From positions 1 to 17,626 of the forward strand of contig JAQGMX010000402.1 in NCBI GenBank assembly GCA_028292145.1: DNA of 17,626 nt, read 5' to 3'. The notes under the pieces are model-generated. The model was given only the letters and a program-made list of their open reading frames with translations. It made no database searches and had not been told where the DNA came from. Shown here in pieces: positions 1 through 7,458 of this stretch. Within the stretch, counting starts at the first letter, position 1. Every line of letters starts with the position of its first letter. A program made the position numbers and the translations under genes. The DNA comes from Variovorax sp. (lineage in GTDB: Bacteria; Pseudomonadota; Gammaproteobacteria; Burkholderiales; Burkholderiaceae_C).

Positions 1-439
1 TGCCGATCGACGCTTCGCGTGCCTCGCGGGTCATGCCGTCGACGATGTTGGTGTCGGGGCGCACCGTCATCACGCTGGTGAACGTGCCGGGCGGGCAGGG
101 GCCGTCGGAGTAGGTGGCCGATCCGGCGCGCGAGGTGCATTTGGAAATCTGCTGCGTGCGCGGCTGAGGGCCGGTGCTCATGGCGGGGTCCACCGGTTCG
201 GTTTTGACGGACCCTTGCGGCGCGGAAACCACCGATGCCTGCGTCACGGGCGGACTCGGCGGGCCCTGACGCGCATCCTGCAAAGCCGACCAGAAGGCCA
301 AAGCCAGAAAAACGCCCGCAGCGATCAGCAGCAGCACGAACAGCCAGAGCGACAAACCATCGGGACGCAACGCACGCTCCCAGGCACCGGCCGGCTTGCG
401 TTCGCTCCCTGTCCAAAGCCCTCGATTTTTCCTGTTCAT
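1..439 (-). CDS. Single-TM protein with DUF4124-like segment (partial, runs off left edge)
   Basis: An open frame on the minus strand starts at the ATG at 439-437 and is still open at base 1, giving at least 146 residues. What is visible: a basic, cytoplasmic-looking N-terminus (residues 1-28), one hydrophobic membrane segment (about 29-53, rich in Leu/Ala/Val), a Pro/Ser/Thr-rich linker (57-97), then a Cys-containing stretch with KCTS at 101-104 and TYSDGPCPPG at 110-119. The last part resembles the DUF4124 pattern of 'K-C ... Y-S-D-x-P-C-P', a small envelope-associated domain of unknown role. The start lies 9 bp after the stop of the aldo/keto reductase gene, so the two are probably co-transcribed. 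An AGG about 8 bases upstream could serve as a weak ribosome site. The function is unknown and the C-terminus is outside the window. The frame is convincing; the domain call is tentative. Confidence 0.7.
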   Translation of the reverse strand, partial: MNRKNRGLWTGSERKPAGAWERALRPDGLSLWLFVLLLIAAGVFLALAFWSALQDARQGPPSPPVTQASVVSAPQGSVKTEPVDPAMSTGPQPRTQQISKCTSRAGSATYSDGPCPPGTFTSVMTVRPDTNIVDGMTREAREASIG

Positions 440-448
440 TGTTCGGAC

Positions 449-1369
449 CTAGCTCGGCAGCGAAGCTGCATGGCGTTTCCAGAACGCGGCATCCGGCAGC
501 GTTCCCATGCCGGCGGACGCGTTGTCGGCCATGTGCGCCGGTTGACTGGTGCCGGGAATGACGCAGGTCACGGCCGGATGCGAAAGCGTGAACTTCAGCA
601 GAACCTGGGCCCAGCTGGCGGCGCCGATTTCCGCAGCCCAGCCGGGCAGCGGCTTGTCGCGCAGGCTTCGCAACAGGCCGCCGCCGCCGAAGGGCTGGTT
701 GACGATCACGGCGACGCCGCGTTCTGCGGCCAGCGGAAGCAGGCGCTTTTCCACCTCGCGGTCGTCGAGCGAGTAGTTGATCTGCAGGAAGTCGAGCTTT
801 TCCGAACGCAGCACCGCCTCGACATCGCCGAAAGCCGACGCCGTGTAGTGCGTGATGCCGGCGTAGCGCACGCGTCCCTGTTCCTTCCAGCTGCGCACGG
901 TGGCGAGCTGCGTGCGCCAGTCGACCAGGTTGTGCACCTGCATGAGGTCGATGCGCTCGGTCTTGAGCAGGGCGAACGACTGGTTCATCTGCGCGATGCC
1001 GGCGTCACGCCCGCGTGTCCAGACCTTGGTCGCCAGGAAGGGATTGCGCGCGGGCGGCGCAGCGGCCAGCAGCTCGCCGGTGGTTTCCTCGGAGCGGCCG
1101 TACATCGGCGAACTGTCGATCAGGGTGCCGCCGGCCGCGAACAATGCCTGGAGGACGCCCGACAGCCGCTGGTATTCGGCGCTGCCGGGCTGCTTGTCGA
1201 AGCCGATCCAGGTGCCGCAGCCGATCACGGGAAGCGCTTCGCCGGTGGAGGGAATCTTGCGGGTGTTCATTTTTTTCGATGGCTGGCTTGCGGCTCGAAG
1301 CGGCAGCAGGGCCGCGACGGAAAGCCCCGCCGCCGTACGCAGCAGCTGCGCGCGCGTCATGTTTGTCAT
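449..1369 (-). CDS. Aldo/keto reductase with N-terminal export-like signal
   Basis: A 306-residue NAD(P)H-dependent oxidoreductase of the aldo/keto reductase superfamily (TIM barrel). The catalytic tetrad is visible: Asp85 and Tyr90 in DSSPMYGRSEE, Lys115 in ATKVW, His146 in QVHNL. A nucleotide-binding C-terminal segment reads VIPGTSQPAHMADNA at about 270-284. The physiological substrate cannot be told. I chose the ATG at 1369 because GAAGGA lies 10 bases upstream; the longer frame back to 1483 overlaps the cytochrome gene and has no such site. Residues 1-28 look like a signal peptide with a degenerate twin-arginine-like start (TRAQLLR, only one of the two arginines) followed by a hydrophobic stretch. 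It lies 14 bp after the cytochrome c gene and 9 bp before the DUF4124-like gene, so all three form one unit. Family assignment is firm; export is an inference. Confidence 0.92.
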   Translation of the reverse strand: MTNMTRAQLLRTAAGLSVAALLPLRAASQPSKKMNTRKIPSTGEALPVIGCGTWIGFDKQPGSAEYQRLSGVLQALFAAGGTLIDSSPMYGRSEETTGELLAAAPPARNPFLATKVWTRGRDAGIAQMNQSFALLKTERIDLMQVHNLVDWRTQLATVRSWKEQGRVRYAGITHYTASAFGDVEAVLRSEKLDFLQINYSLDDREVEKRLLPLAAERGVAVIVNQPFGGGGLLRSLRDKPLPGWAAEIGAASWAQVLLKFTLSHPAVTCVIPGTSQPAHMADNASAGMGTLPDAAFWKRHAASLPS

Positions 1370-1383
1370 GGGTTGGAAATCCT

Positions 1384-1746
1384 TCAGCGGGGAGGTGACG
1401 GTTGCGCCAACACCCAGTTGGCAAGCACCAGCGATTCGGCTTCCGCCATGTGCGGCTGCCGCGGCATGATCACGCGGCCCCATTCACCGACGCCGCCGTT
1501 GCGGATCTTGCCGGCCAGCCGCGCGGGAGCCGCAGCGTCGTTGCGGTAACGGTCCGCGATCTGTGCGAAACCCGGCCCGACCTGTTTGTGCACCATGCCG
1601 TGACAGGTCAGGCAACTGTAGCGGCCGACCAGCGTCTGAACTGTTTCGGGTGCAGGTGCCGCTTGAGCACTGGCCAGACCGGCCAGACCGACGCCGACCG
1701 CCATTCCCGCTGTCGCGATGACGGCCGAACGCAAACTTTTCTTCAT
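1384..1746 (-). CDS. Secreted mono-haem cytochrome c (class I)
   Basis: A 120-residue periplasmic electron carrier. Residues 1-27 are a signal peptide (MKKSLRS, hydrophobic core, AxA-type site LASA before Gln28). The haem site is C45-L-T-C48-H49, and the sixth ligand is probably Met94 in VIMPRQP, typical of small class I cytochromes of the c551/c552 kind. The mature protein of about 93 residues matches that family's size. The start at 1746 is supported by GAAGGA 8 bases upstream. It is the first gene of a minus-strand unit with the aldo/keto reductase and the DUF4124-like protein. Such a cytochrome next to an exported-looking reductase suggests a shared periplasmic redox function, but the partner is not identified by sequence. 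The gene is divergent from imuA and they share a 218-bp intergenic region. Confidence 0.93.
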   Translation of the reverse strand: MKKSLRSAVIATAGMAVGVGLAGLASAQAAPAPETVQTLVGRYSCLTCHGMVHKQVGPGFAQIADRYRNDAAAPARLAGKIRNGGVGEWGRVIMPRQPHMAEAESLVLANWVLAQPSPPR

Positions 1747-1833
1747 GACGTCATTCCTTCAAAAACATCGTAGCGGTGCGTCTGCCGTATGCATGTCGGA
1801 CATCGGCGTTCAGATTTCATTCAGGATCGAGAG

Positions 1834-1896
1834 ATGGCGCTGATCGTCAAACCCTTCGATCCGGATACGCTGATCCGCAAGGGCGCCGAGCTGTAA
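1834..1896 (+). pseudogene. Remnant of a response-regulator receiver-domain C-terminus
   Basis: A 20-codon reading frame ending in TAA reads MALIVKPFDPDTLIRKGAEL. The VKPFDPDTL core is the hallmark of the receiver-domain beta5-alpha5 segment, where the Lys-Pro follows the last strand in response regulators, and it ends where short receiver proteins of the CheY type end. Nothing upstream in the same frame resembles the rest of a receiver domain. I read it as the surviving 3' end of a lost response-regulator gene. Alternatives are a chance match, or a tiny expressed peptide; no ribosome site is obvious. Confidence 0.5.
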
Positions 1897-1913
1897 GAGA
1901 AAAGAACGAAGGC

Positions 1914-1940
1914 TTGCGGAATCTGCGAATACTGTATAAA
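1914..1940 (+). promoter_or_regulatory. Probable sigma70-type promoter of imuA-imuB-dnaE2
   Basis: A candidate -35 (TTGCGG, 1914-1919) and -10 (TATAAA, 1935-1940) are separated by 15 bp. The -10 lies inside the LexA box, so LexA binding would directly occlude it. Transcription would begin near 1947, leaving a leader of fewer than 20 bases before the imuA ATG at 1965. The short spacing and weak -35 make this a moderate call; the LexA site itself is much stronger. Confidence 0.45.
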
Positions 1941-1963
1941 AATACAGTACTCGCAGATTTCGC
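1916..1963. repeat. 48-bp near-palindrome enclosing the LexA box
   Basis: The two 24-base halves (1916-1939 and 1940-1963) are complementary at 20 of 24 positions; mismatches are at 1919/1960, 1929/1950 and the two central pairs. The innermost part is the LexA box, but the symmetry continues outward through ATCTGCGA/TCGCAGAT and GCGG/TCGC to one base before the imuA start codon. A LexA dimer needs only the central 20 bp, so the outer arms are unexplained. Confidence 0.85.
1930..1949. promoter_or_regulatory. LexA (SOS) box upstream of imuA
   Basis: The sequence TACTGTATAAAAATACAGTA contains CTGT-N8-ACAG with an AT-only centre, matching the LexA operator consensus of gamma- and betaproteobacteria, and is symmetric apart from its centre. 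It ends 15 bp before the imuA start and overlaps the probable -10 element. By family knowledge, imuA-imuB-dnaE2 cassettes are LexA-repressed and induced by DNA damage. Confidence 0.93.
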
Positions 1964-1964
1964 C

Positions 1965-2831
1965 ATGAGCCTTCCTCTAACCTCATCCTCCTTCTCGTCC
2001 TTTGCTTCGGCCCGGCACAATGTCTGGCGCGGGGACGAACTCGGCTCGGCCGATGCGCAGGTCATGGGCACCGGCCATTCCGCGCTCGATGCCGAACTGC
2101 CCGGCGGTGGCTGGCCGGTCGGCGCGCTGACCGAAATCCTGCTTGATGCGCCGGATGCGCATGTCTGGCAGCTGCTGCTGCCGGTGCTGGCGCGGGCTGC
2201 CGGTATGCGCAAGGGTCCGGTGGTGCTGATCGGCGCGCCGCACGAGCCGTTCGGGCCGGCGCTGGCGGCGGGCGGCCTGCCTTCCGAGTCGCTGATGTGG
2301 GTCGGCGGCGGACTGCCCGACCGTGTCGGTCGCTCCGGCAGCACGTCGCAATCGCACATGTGGGCCTGCGAGCAGGCGTTGCGCTGCGCCGACGTGGCGG
2401 CCGTCATGGCCTGGCTGCCGCAGGCGCGGGTCGGCGAACTGCGGCGGCTGCAGCTGGCTGCGGCCCAGCACGAGGGGCTGCTGTTCGTCTTCAGGTCCGA
2501 ATCGGTGGCGCTGTCGGCGTCGCCGGCGCGGTTGCGCATCCGGCTGGTGTCGGCCGGGGGCGGGCAGATGGATGTCCATCTGCTCAAGCGCCGCGGCCCG
2601 CCGCTCGCCCAGCCGCTGACGCTGCCGGCGCGCAGCGACCGCATCACGGCGTTGCTCGCTGCCAGCCAGATGCGGCGCAAGCGCAGGCGGCAGCAGGCGG
2701 GCGAAGCCGTGGAGCCGGCCGATGCCCGCAACGCCACGGTGGTGCGCCTGGATCTGCGCAAGTCCCAACCGGACGAACCGGATGAACGGGAGGAAGCCCA
2801 TGCAGTGGATCGCCTTGCGGTGGCTGCCTGA
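1965..2831 (+). CDS. imuA: ImuA, RecA/SulA-like mutasome protein
   Basis: A 288-residue protein of the ImuA family, which acts with ImuB and DnaE2 in SOS-induced translesion synthesis. The N-terminal half has the RecA-like layout: VWRGDEL at about 20-26, then GGGWPVGALTEIL (about 47-59) at the place of a Walker A loop, degenerate in this family, followed by the hydrophobic strand of GPVVLIGAPHEPFGP. The C-terminus is basic and charged (RKRRRQQAGE near 235-245). I chose the ATG at 1965 because everything upstream in the frame runs through the LexA box and promoter. There is no clear Shine-Dalgarno sequence, so translation may be leaderless-like. It overlaps imuB by 32 bp, showing one transcript and probably coupled translation. 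Functional assignment rests strongly on gene order plus fold. Confidence 0.92.
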   Translation: MSLPLTSSSFSSFASARHNVWRGDELGSADAQVMGTGHSALDAELPGGGWPVGALTEILLDAPDAHVWQLLLPVLARAAGMRKGPVVLIGAPHEPFGPALAAGGLPSESLMWVGGGLPDRVGRSGSTSQSHMWACEQALRCADVAAVMAWLPQARVGELRRLQLAAAQHEGLLFVFRSESVALSASPARLRIRLVSAGGGQMDVHLLKRRGPPLAQPLTLPARSDRITALLAASQMRRKRRRQQAGEAVEPADARNATVVRLDLRKSQPDEPDEREEAHAVDRLAVAA

Positions 2832-4122
2832 AGCCGAATCGGCGCCTGCGCCGACCGTCGAAACCCTCGGCTGGTGGGCGTTGCAGTACACGCCCCGCGT
2901 CGCCTGGCTCGACGAGGCACTGGTGCTGGAAGTGTCGGCCTGCGAGCGTCTGTGGGGTGGCCGCCACGGGCTGATGCGGCGCCTGAACATCGAGAACCCT
3001 GCGTCCAGCCACCGGCTGCAGCAGGCCAGGGGCGACACCGGCCTGGTCGCGCTGGCCCGGCTGCGGATGTTCGCTGCCGGCCGGCAGCCGCCCGCCGACG
3101 TGCCGGCTGCCTTGCCGCTCGGCACGCTCGGCGCTGCGCGCGCACATCTCGACGTGCTGGCGCGCATGGGCTGCCGCACCTGGGGCGATGTTGCGGCGCT
3201 GCCGCGCGGCGGGTTGTCGCGGCGCTTCGGTGCCGGTCTGCGCGAGGCGCTCGACATGGCCTGGGGCCTGCATCCGGAGCGGCATACCTGGCTGACGCTG
3301 CCCGACGTGTTCGAGCAGAAGCTCGAACTGCCCGCGCTGGCCGAGAACGCATCCGAACTGATGTGGTCGGCCAACCGGCTGTTGGCTGCGCTGCAGATCT
3401 GGCTGCGCGCCCGGCAGCGCGGCGTGCTGGCGATCGAACTCGAATGGACGCTCGATCTGCGCCGCTACAACGGCGTCGATCTGCCGCCGAATCAGGCCGT
3501 CACCGTGCGCACTGCCGAGCCGACGCAGGACATGGCGCACCTGCGGCGGCTGATGGGCGAGCGTCTGGCGCTAACGAAGCTCGCCGCGCCGGCCAGCTGG
3601 CTGCGGCTGCGCTCGATCGAAACCTCGCCTTGGGCCGGCGCCAGCACCAGCTTTCTGCCCGACGACAGCCGCAAGGGCGACAGGCTGCACGAACTGGTCG
3701 AGCGGCTGAGCGCGCGGCTGGGTCCGCAGCAGGTGCGGGTGCCGGTGCCGCATGCCGACCACCGGCCCGAATGCATGCAGAGCTGGCGTCCGGCCTTGCG
3801 CGGGAAGGGCGAAGCGGCGTCTGCAACCGCATCGACGGCCTCGCCTGCGGCTTCGCAGCTCGATGCCGTCTTTCCCGCCTGGCTGCTTCGCGATCCGCCG
3901 CGCCTTGAAGTGCGCGACGGCCGGCCCTGGTATTTCGGCCGGCTGCGCCTGCTGACGAGCCCGCAGCGCCGGGAGGGCGGCTGGTGGATCGACGACGCGA
4001 TGAACAAAGCCGGCGGCCAGCCGGCGATGCGCGACTACTTCATCGCGGAGAGCCCGGAGGCCGGCCTGGTCTGGGTGTTCCGCGAAAACCTCGACTGGTT
4101 CCTGCAGGGGATCTATGCCTGA
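2800..4122 (+). CDS. imuB: ImuB, Y-family polymerase-like mutasome hub
   Basis: A 440-residue Y-family polymerase homologue that in studied species is not catalytic but bridges DnaE2 to the sliding clamp and ImuA. Visible parts: a shortened palm start (MQWIAL 1-6, then LGWWALQYTPRVAWLDEALVLEV at 23-45), a helix-hairpin-helix region (about 115-156, LPRGGLSRRFG), a little-finger-like region from about 165, a low-complexity Ala/Ser/Thr linker (336-354), and the ImuB-type C-terminus with RDYFIAES (411-418) and VWVFREN...WFLQGIYA. QKLELP (173-178) could be a clamp-binding-like peptide but this is uncertain. The ATG at 2800 has GGGAGGAAG just upstream; the ATG at 2782 has none. It overlaps imuA by 32 bp and dnaE2 by 8 bp. 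Oddity: most of the N-terminal palm/finger segment found in longer ImuB proteins is missing. Confidence 0.92.
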   Translation: MQWIALRWLPEAESAPAPTVETLGWWALQYTPRVAWLDEALVLEVSACERLWGGRHGLMRRLNIENPASSHRLQQARGDTGLVALARLRMFAAGRQPPADVPAALPLGTLGAARAHLDVLARMGCRTWGDVAALPRGGLSRRFGAGLREALDMAWGLHPERHTWLTLPDVFEQKLELPALAENASELMWSANRLLAALQIWLRARQRGVLAIELEWTLDLRRYNGVDLPPNQAVTVRTAEPTQDMAHLRRLMGERLALTKLAAPASWLRLRSIETSPWAGASTSFLPDDSRKGDRLHELVERLSARLGPQQVRVPVPHADHRPECMQSWRPALRGKGEAASATASTASPAASQLDAVFPAWLLRDPPRLEVRDGRPWYFGRLRLLTSPQRREGGWWIDDAMNKAGGQPAMRDYFIAESPEAGLVWVFRENLDWFLQGIYA

Positions 4123-7100
4123 ACTCACCGACAAGCAGATCAGGGCCCGTCGTCCGGTCAAGCTTCATGTGCTGCCGCAACGCACGCAGCCCGGCATCGT
4201 GCCGCCCGAACTTCCGGCGTATGCCGAGCTGCACTGCCTGACCAATTTCAGCTTCCAGCGCGGCGCTTCGCGGCCAGGGGAACTGGTCGCGCAGGCCTAT
4301 CAGCTCGGCTACAGCGCGCTGGCGATCACCGACGAATGCTCGGTCGCGGGCATCGTGCGGGCGCACGTCGCGCTGCGCGAGCATGCGGAAGCGATGGCGG
4401 ACTGGGAGCTCGCCCATCCCGAGGCGCCGCCGCTCGCACGCAATCCGGACTTTCGGCTGCTGTTCGGCAGCGAGTTCGATTTCGGGCGCTTCCGGCTGGT
4501 GGCGATCGCGCACGACCTCGAAGGCTGGGGCCATCTTTGCGAATTCATCACCGCTGCCCGCACCACCAAGGCGCCGAAAGGTGAATACCGCGTCTGCTGG
4601 GAGGACGGCAGCGCCGTCGCGCTCGCGCATTGCGAAATCCTTTTCGTGCCCCAACGCCGACCCGGCGGCGCGATCGACCGTCTCACGCTCGCCGCCGACC
4701 TCGCCGAGGCGAAGGCGATGTTCGGCGCGCATCTCTGGATCGCCGTCGAACTGCTGAACGAGCTCGACGACGATCTCTGGCTGATGACGCTCGAAGAGAT
4801 CGGCGACGCAGCCGGCATTCCACGAGTCGCGGCGGGCGACATCCACATGCACAAGCGTTCGCGCAAGCCGCTGCAGGACGTGATCACCGCGATCCGCGAA
4901 GGCAAACCGGTGGCCGAATGCGGCTTCGCGCTGCAGGGCAATGCGGAGCGGCACCTGCGCTCGCGCGTGCGGCTCGCGAATCTGTATCCGCCGGAAATGC
5001 TGGCGAACACGCTGGAAGTGACGGCGCGCTGCAGGTTCGACCCGGACGAGATCAAGCAGCACTACCAATATCCGCTGGAACTGCTCGGCAACGGCGAAAC
5101 GCCGACCCAGACGCTGGTGCGCAAGACCTGGGAAGGCGCGAAGGAAAGGTTTCCGGGGGGTGTGCCCGACAAGGTGCGGAGGCAGCTGGAACACGAACTC
5201 GAACTCATCGTCGAGAAGCACTACGAGATGTTCTTCCTCACCGTGGAAGACATCGTGCGTTTCGCGCGCGCCGAGAAAATCCTGTGCCAGGGTCGCGGGT
5301 CGTCGGCGAATTCGGCGGTCTGCTACTGCCTGGGCATCACGGCGATCAACCCGGAAGTCGGCCATCTGCTGTTCGAGCGCTTTCTGAGCCGCGAGCGCAA
5401 CGAGCCGCCGGACATCGACGTCGATTTCGAGCACCAGCGGCGTGAGGATGTGATCCAGTACATATATAAGAAGTACGGTCGCGAGCGCGCGGCGATTGCG
5501 GCGGTGGTGATCTGCTATCGCTCCCGCAGCGCGCTGCGCGACGTCGGCAAGGCGATGGGTGTCGATACGCGGCTGGTCGACGAATTTGCCAAGGACCATT
5601 ACTGGTTCGACCAGACGATTCTCGAAGAGCGGATGGAAGAGGCGATGGCGCGTGCCGGCGTGCGCGAGCAGCCATTGCGGCTGCGCCAGTGGCTCGAACT
5701 CACCGAGCAGCTCAAGGGCTTTCCGCGCCACCTGAGCCAGCACGTCGGCGGCTTCGTGCTGACGCAGACCAAGCTCACGCGGCTGGTGCCGGTGGAGAAC
5801 GCGTCGATGCCCGAGCGTTCGATCATCCAGTGGGAAAAGGACGATCTGGAGGCGATGGGCATGCTGAAGGTCGATGTGCTGGCGCTCGGCATGCTGAGCG
5901 CGATCCGGCGCTCGCTCGACTTCATGAACCAGTGGCGCGGCACGTCGGTGGAAATGCACCAGATACCCGACGACGATCCGAAGGTCTACGACATGATCTG
6001 CGCTGCCGACACGGTCGGCGTGTTCCAGATCGAGAGCCGGGCCCAGATGTCGATGCTGCCGCGCCTGCAGCCGCGGGTTTTCTACGACCTGGTGGTCGAA
6101 GTGGCGATCGTGCGACCGGGGCCGATCCAGGGCGGCATGGTGCATCCGTACCTCAAGAACCGCGAAAGGATCCGGCGCGGCGAAACCATCGAGTACCGCT
6201 ATCCGGCGTTGAAGAAAGCGCTCGAACGCACGCTCGGCGTGCCGATCTTCCAGGAGCAGGTGATGCAGATCGCGATGATCGCGGCGCGCTTCACGCCCGA
6301 CGAAGCCGACGGCCTGCGCCGCGCGATGGCGGCCTGGAAGCACACCGGTCGCATCGAGAAATTCCAGGACAAGCTGATCGACGGCATGGTGGACAACGGC
6401 TACGACCGGCCGTTTGCTGAAGCGATCTTCAGCCAGGTGAAAGGATTCGGCGAGTACGGGTTTCCGGAGAGCCACGCGGCCAGTTTCGCGAAGCTGGTCA
6501 GCGTGAGCTGCTGGCTGAAGTTTCATGAGCCGGCGTGTTTCCTGGCAGCGATGCTGGATTCGCAGCCGATGGGGTTCTATTCGGCGTCGCAGCTGGTGCA
6601 GGACGCGCGGCGGCACGGGGTGGAGGTGCGGGCTGTGGATGTGACGGTGAGCGCGTTCAACAGTACGTTGGAGGAAGCAATACACGAGGCGCAGCCGGCC
6701 GTGCGGTTGGGGTTGGGGCGGATCGTTTCGCTGAGCAAGGCCGGAGCCGAACGCCTGCTGAAGGCTCGCGCCGTCGCGCCGTTCACCAGCACCGAGGACC
6801 TGGCCCTGCGTGCCGACCTCGACAGCCGCGACATGGCCGCGCTGGCCGGTGCCGATGCGCTGATGGCGCTGTCGGGGCATCGCCGCCAGCAGGTCTGGGA
6901 CGCCACCGCGCAGCGCAGCACGACGGCGTTGCTGAAAGGCGTGCCGATCCACGAGAAGGCGCTGCAGTTGCCGGTCGCTTCGGAGGGCGAGGAGATCGTC
7001 GGCGACTACGCATCGCTCAACCTCACGTTGCGCCGCCATCCGCTGGCGCTGCTGCGGCCGCGGTTTGCGCGCATGAAGCTGCTGAGCGCCGACGAACTGC

Positions 7101-7417
7101 GCGATCTGCCCGACGGGCGTGTCGTGCGCGCCTGCGGCATCGTCACCATGCGCCAGCGCCCGCAGACGGCCAAGGGCACGATCTTCGTGTCGCTCGAAGA
7201 CGAGACCGGCATCGTCAACGTCATCGTCTGGAACGATCTGGTCGAGGAAGAGCGCGAGCCGCTGCTCAAGGCCAAGCTGCTGGCGGTGCAGGGCATCTGG
7301 CAGCGCAACACGGCCGGCGGCGGGCAGGTGAGGCACCTGCTCGCACGCCGATTCAAGGACCTGACGCCGTTGCTGGGCCGGTTGGCCGACAGCCGGCGCA
7401 GCAGGGACTTTCACTGA
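4115..7417 (+). CDS. dnaE2: Error-prone DNA polymerase III alpha subunit DnaE2
   Basis: A 1100-residue C-family DNA polymerase, the usual DnaE2 length. It performs the mutagenic extension step of SOS translesion synthesis together with ImuA and ImuB. Order of domains: PHP domain (about 35-235, starting YAELHCLTNFSF), polymerase core with QGRGSSANSAV and the catalytic PDIDVDF motif (Asp433, Asp435), third carboxylate Asp587 in LKVDVLALG, fingers, helix-hairpin-helix region (about 870-930), and a C-terminal OB fold (about 1000-1080, VRACGIVTMRQRP through VIVWNDL). In the first PHP motif the second His of the usual HxH is Leu (LHCL), as expected for a non-proofreading PHP. The start overlaps the imuB stop (ATGCCTGA) with GGGG just upstream, indicating translational coupling. 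A short patch near 6535-6735 has unusual codons. Confidence 0.96.
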   Translation: MPELTDKQIRARRPVKLHVLPQRTQPGIVPPELPAYAELHCLTNFSFQRGASRPGELVAQAYQLGYSALAITDECSVAGIVRAHVALREHAEAMADWELAHPEAPPLARNPDFRLLFGSEFDFGRFRLVAIAHDLEGWGHLCEFITAARTTKAPKGEYRVCWEDGSAVALAHCEILFVPQRRPGGAIDRLTLAADLAEAKAMFGAHLWIAVELLNELDDDLWLMTLEEIGDAAGIPRVAAGDIHMHKRSRKPLQDVITAIREGKPVAECGFALQGNAERHLRSRVRLANLYPPEMLANTLEVTARCRFDPDEIKQHYQYPLELLGNGETPTQTLVRKTWEGAKERFPGGVPDKVRRQLEHELELIVEKHYEMFFLTVEDIVRFARAEKILCQGRGSSANSAVCYCLGITAINPEVGHLLFERFLSRERNEPPDIDVDFEHQRREDVIQYIYKKYGRERAAIAAVVICYRSRSALRDVGKAMGVDTRLVDEFAKDHYWFDQTILEERMEEAMARAGVREQPLRLRQWLELTEQLKGFPRHLSQHVGGFVLTQTKLTRLVPVENASMPERSIIQWEKDDLEAMGMLKVDVLALGMLSAIRRSLDFMNQWRGTSVEMHQIPDDDPKVYDMICAADTVGVFQIESRAQMSMLPRLQPRVFYDLVVEVAIVRPGPIQGGMVHPYLKNRERIRRGETIEYRYPALKKALERTLGVPIFQEQVMQIAMIAARFTPDEADGLRRAMAAWKHTGRIEKFQDKLIDGMVDNGYDRPFAEAIFSQVKGFGEYGFPESHAASFAKLVSVSCWLKFHEPACFLAAMLDSQPMGFYSASQLVQDARRHGVEVRAVDVTVSAFNSTLEEAIHEAQPAVRLGLGRIVSLSKAGAERLLKARAVAPFTSTEDLALRADLDSRDMAALAGADALMALSGHRRQQVWDATAQRSTTALLKGVPIHEKALQLPVASEGEEIVGDYASLNLTLRRHPLALLRPRFARMKLLSADELRDLPDGRVVRACGIVTMRQRPQTAKGTIFVSLEDETGIVNVIVWNDLVEEEREPLLKAKLLAVQGIWQRNTAGGGQVRHLLARRFKDLTPLLGRLADSRRSRDFH

Positions 7418-7458
7418 TGCCGCTCGACGAGCCGGCAGGTCACCGGTAATCTGACGCC

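Noticed and set aside
215..1549. A 444-codon plus-strand frame opposite the cytochrome and reductase genes
   Set aside because: Shadow frame spanning three minus-strand genes with clear motifs.
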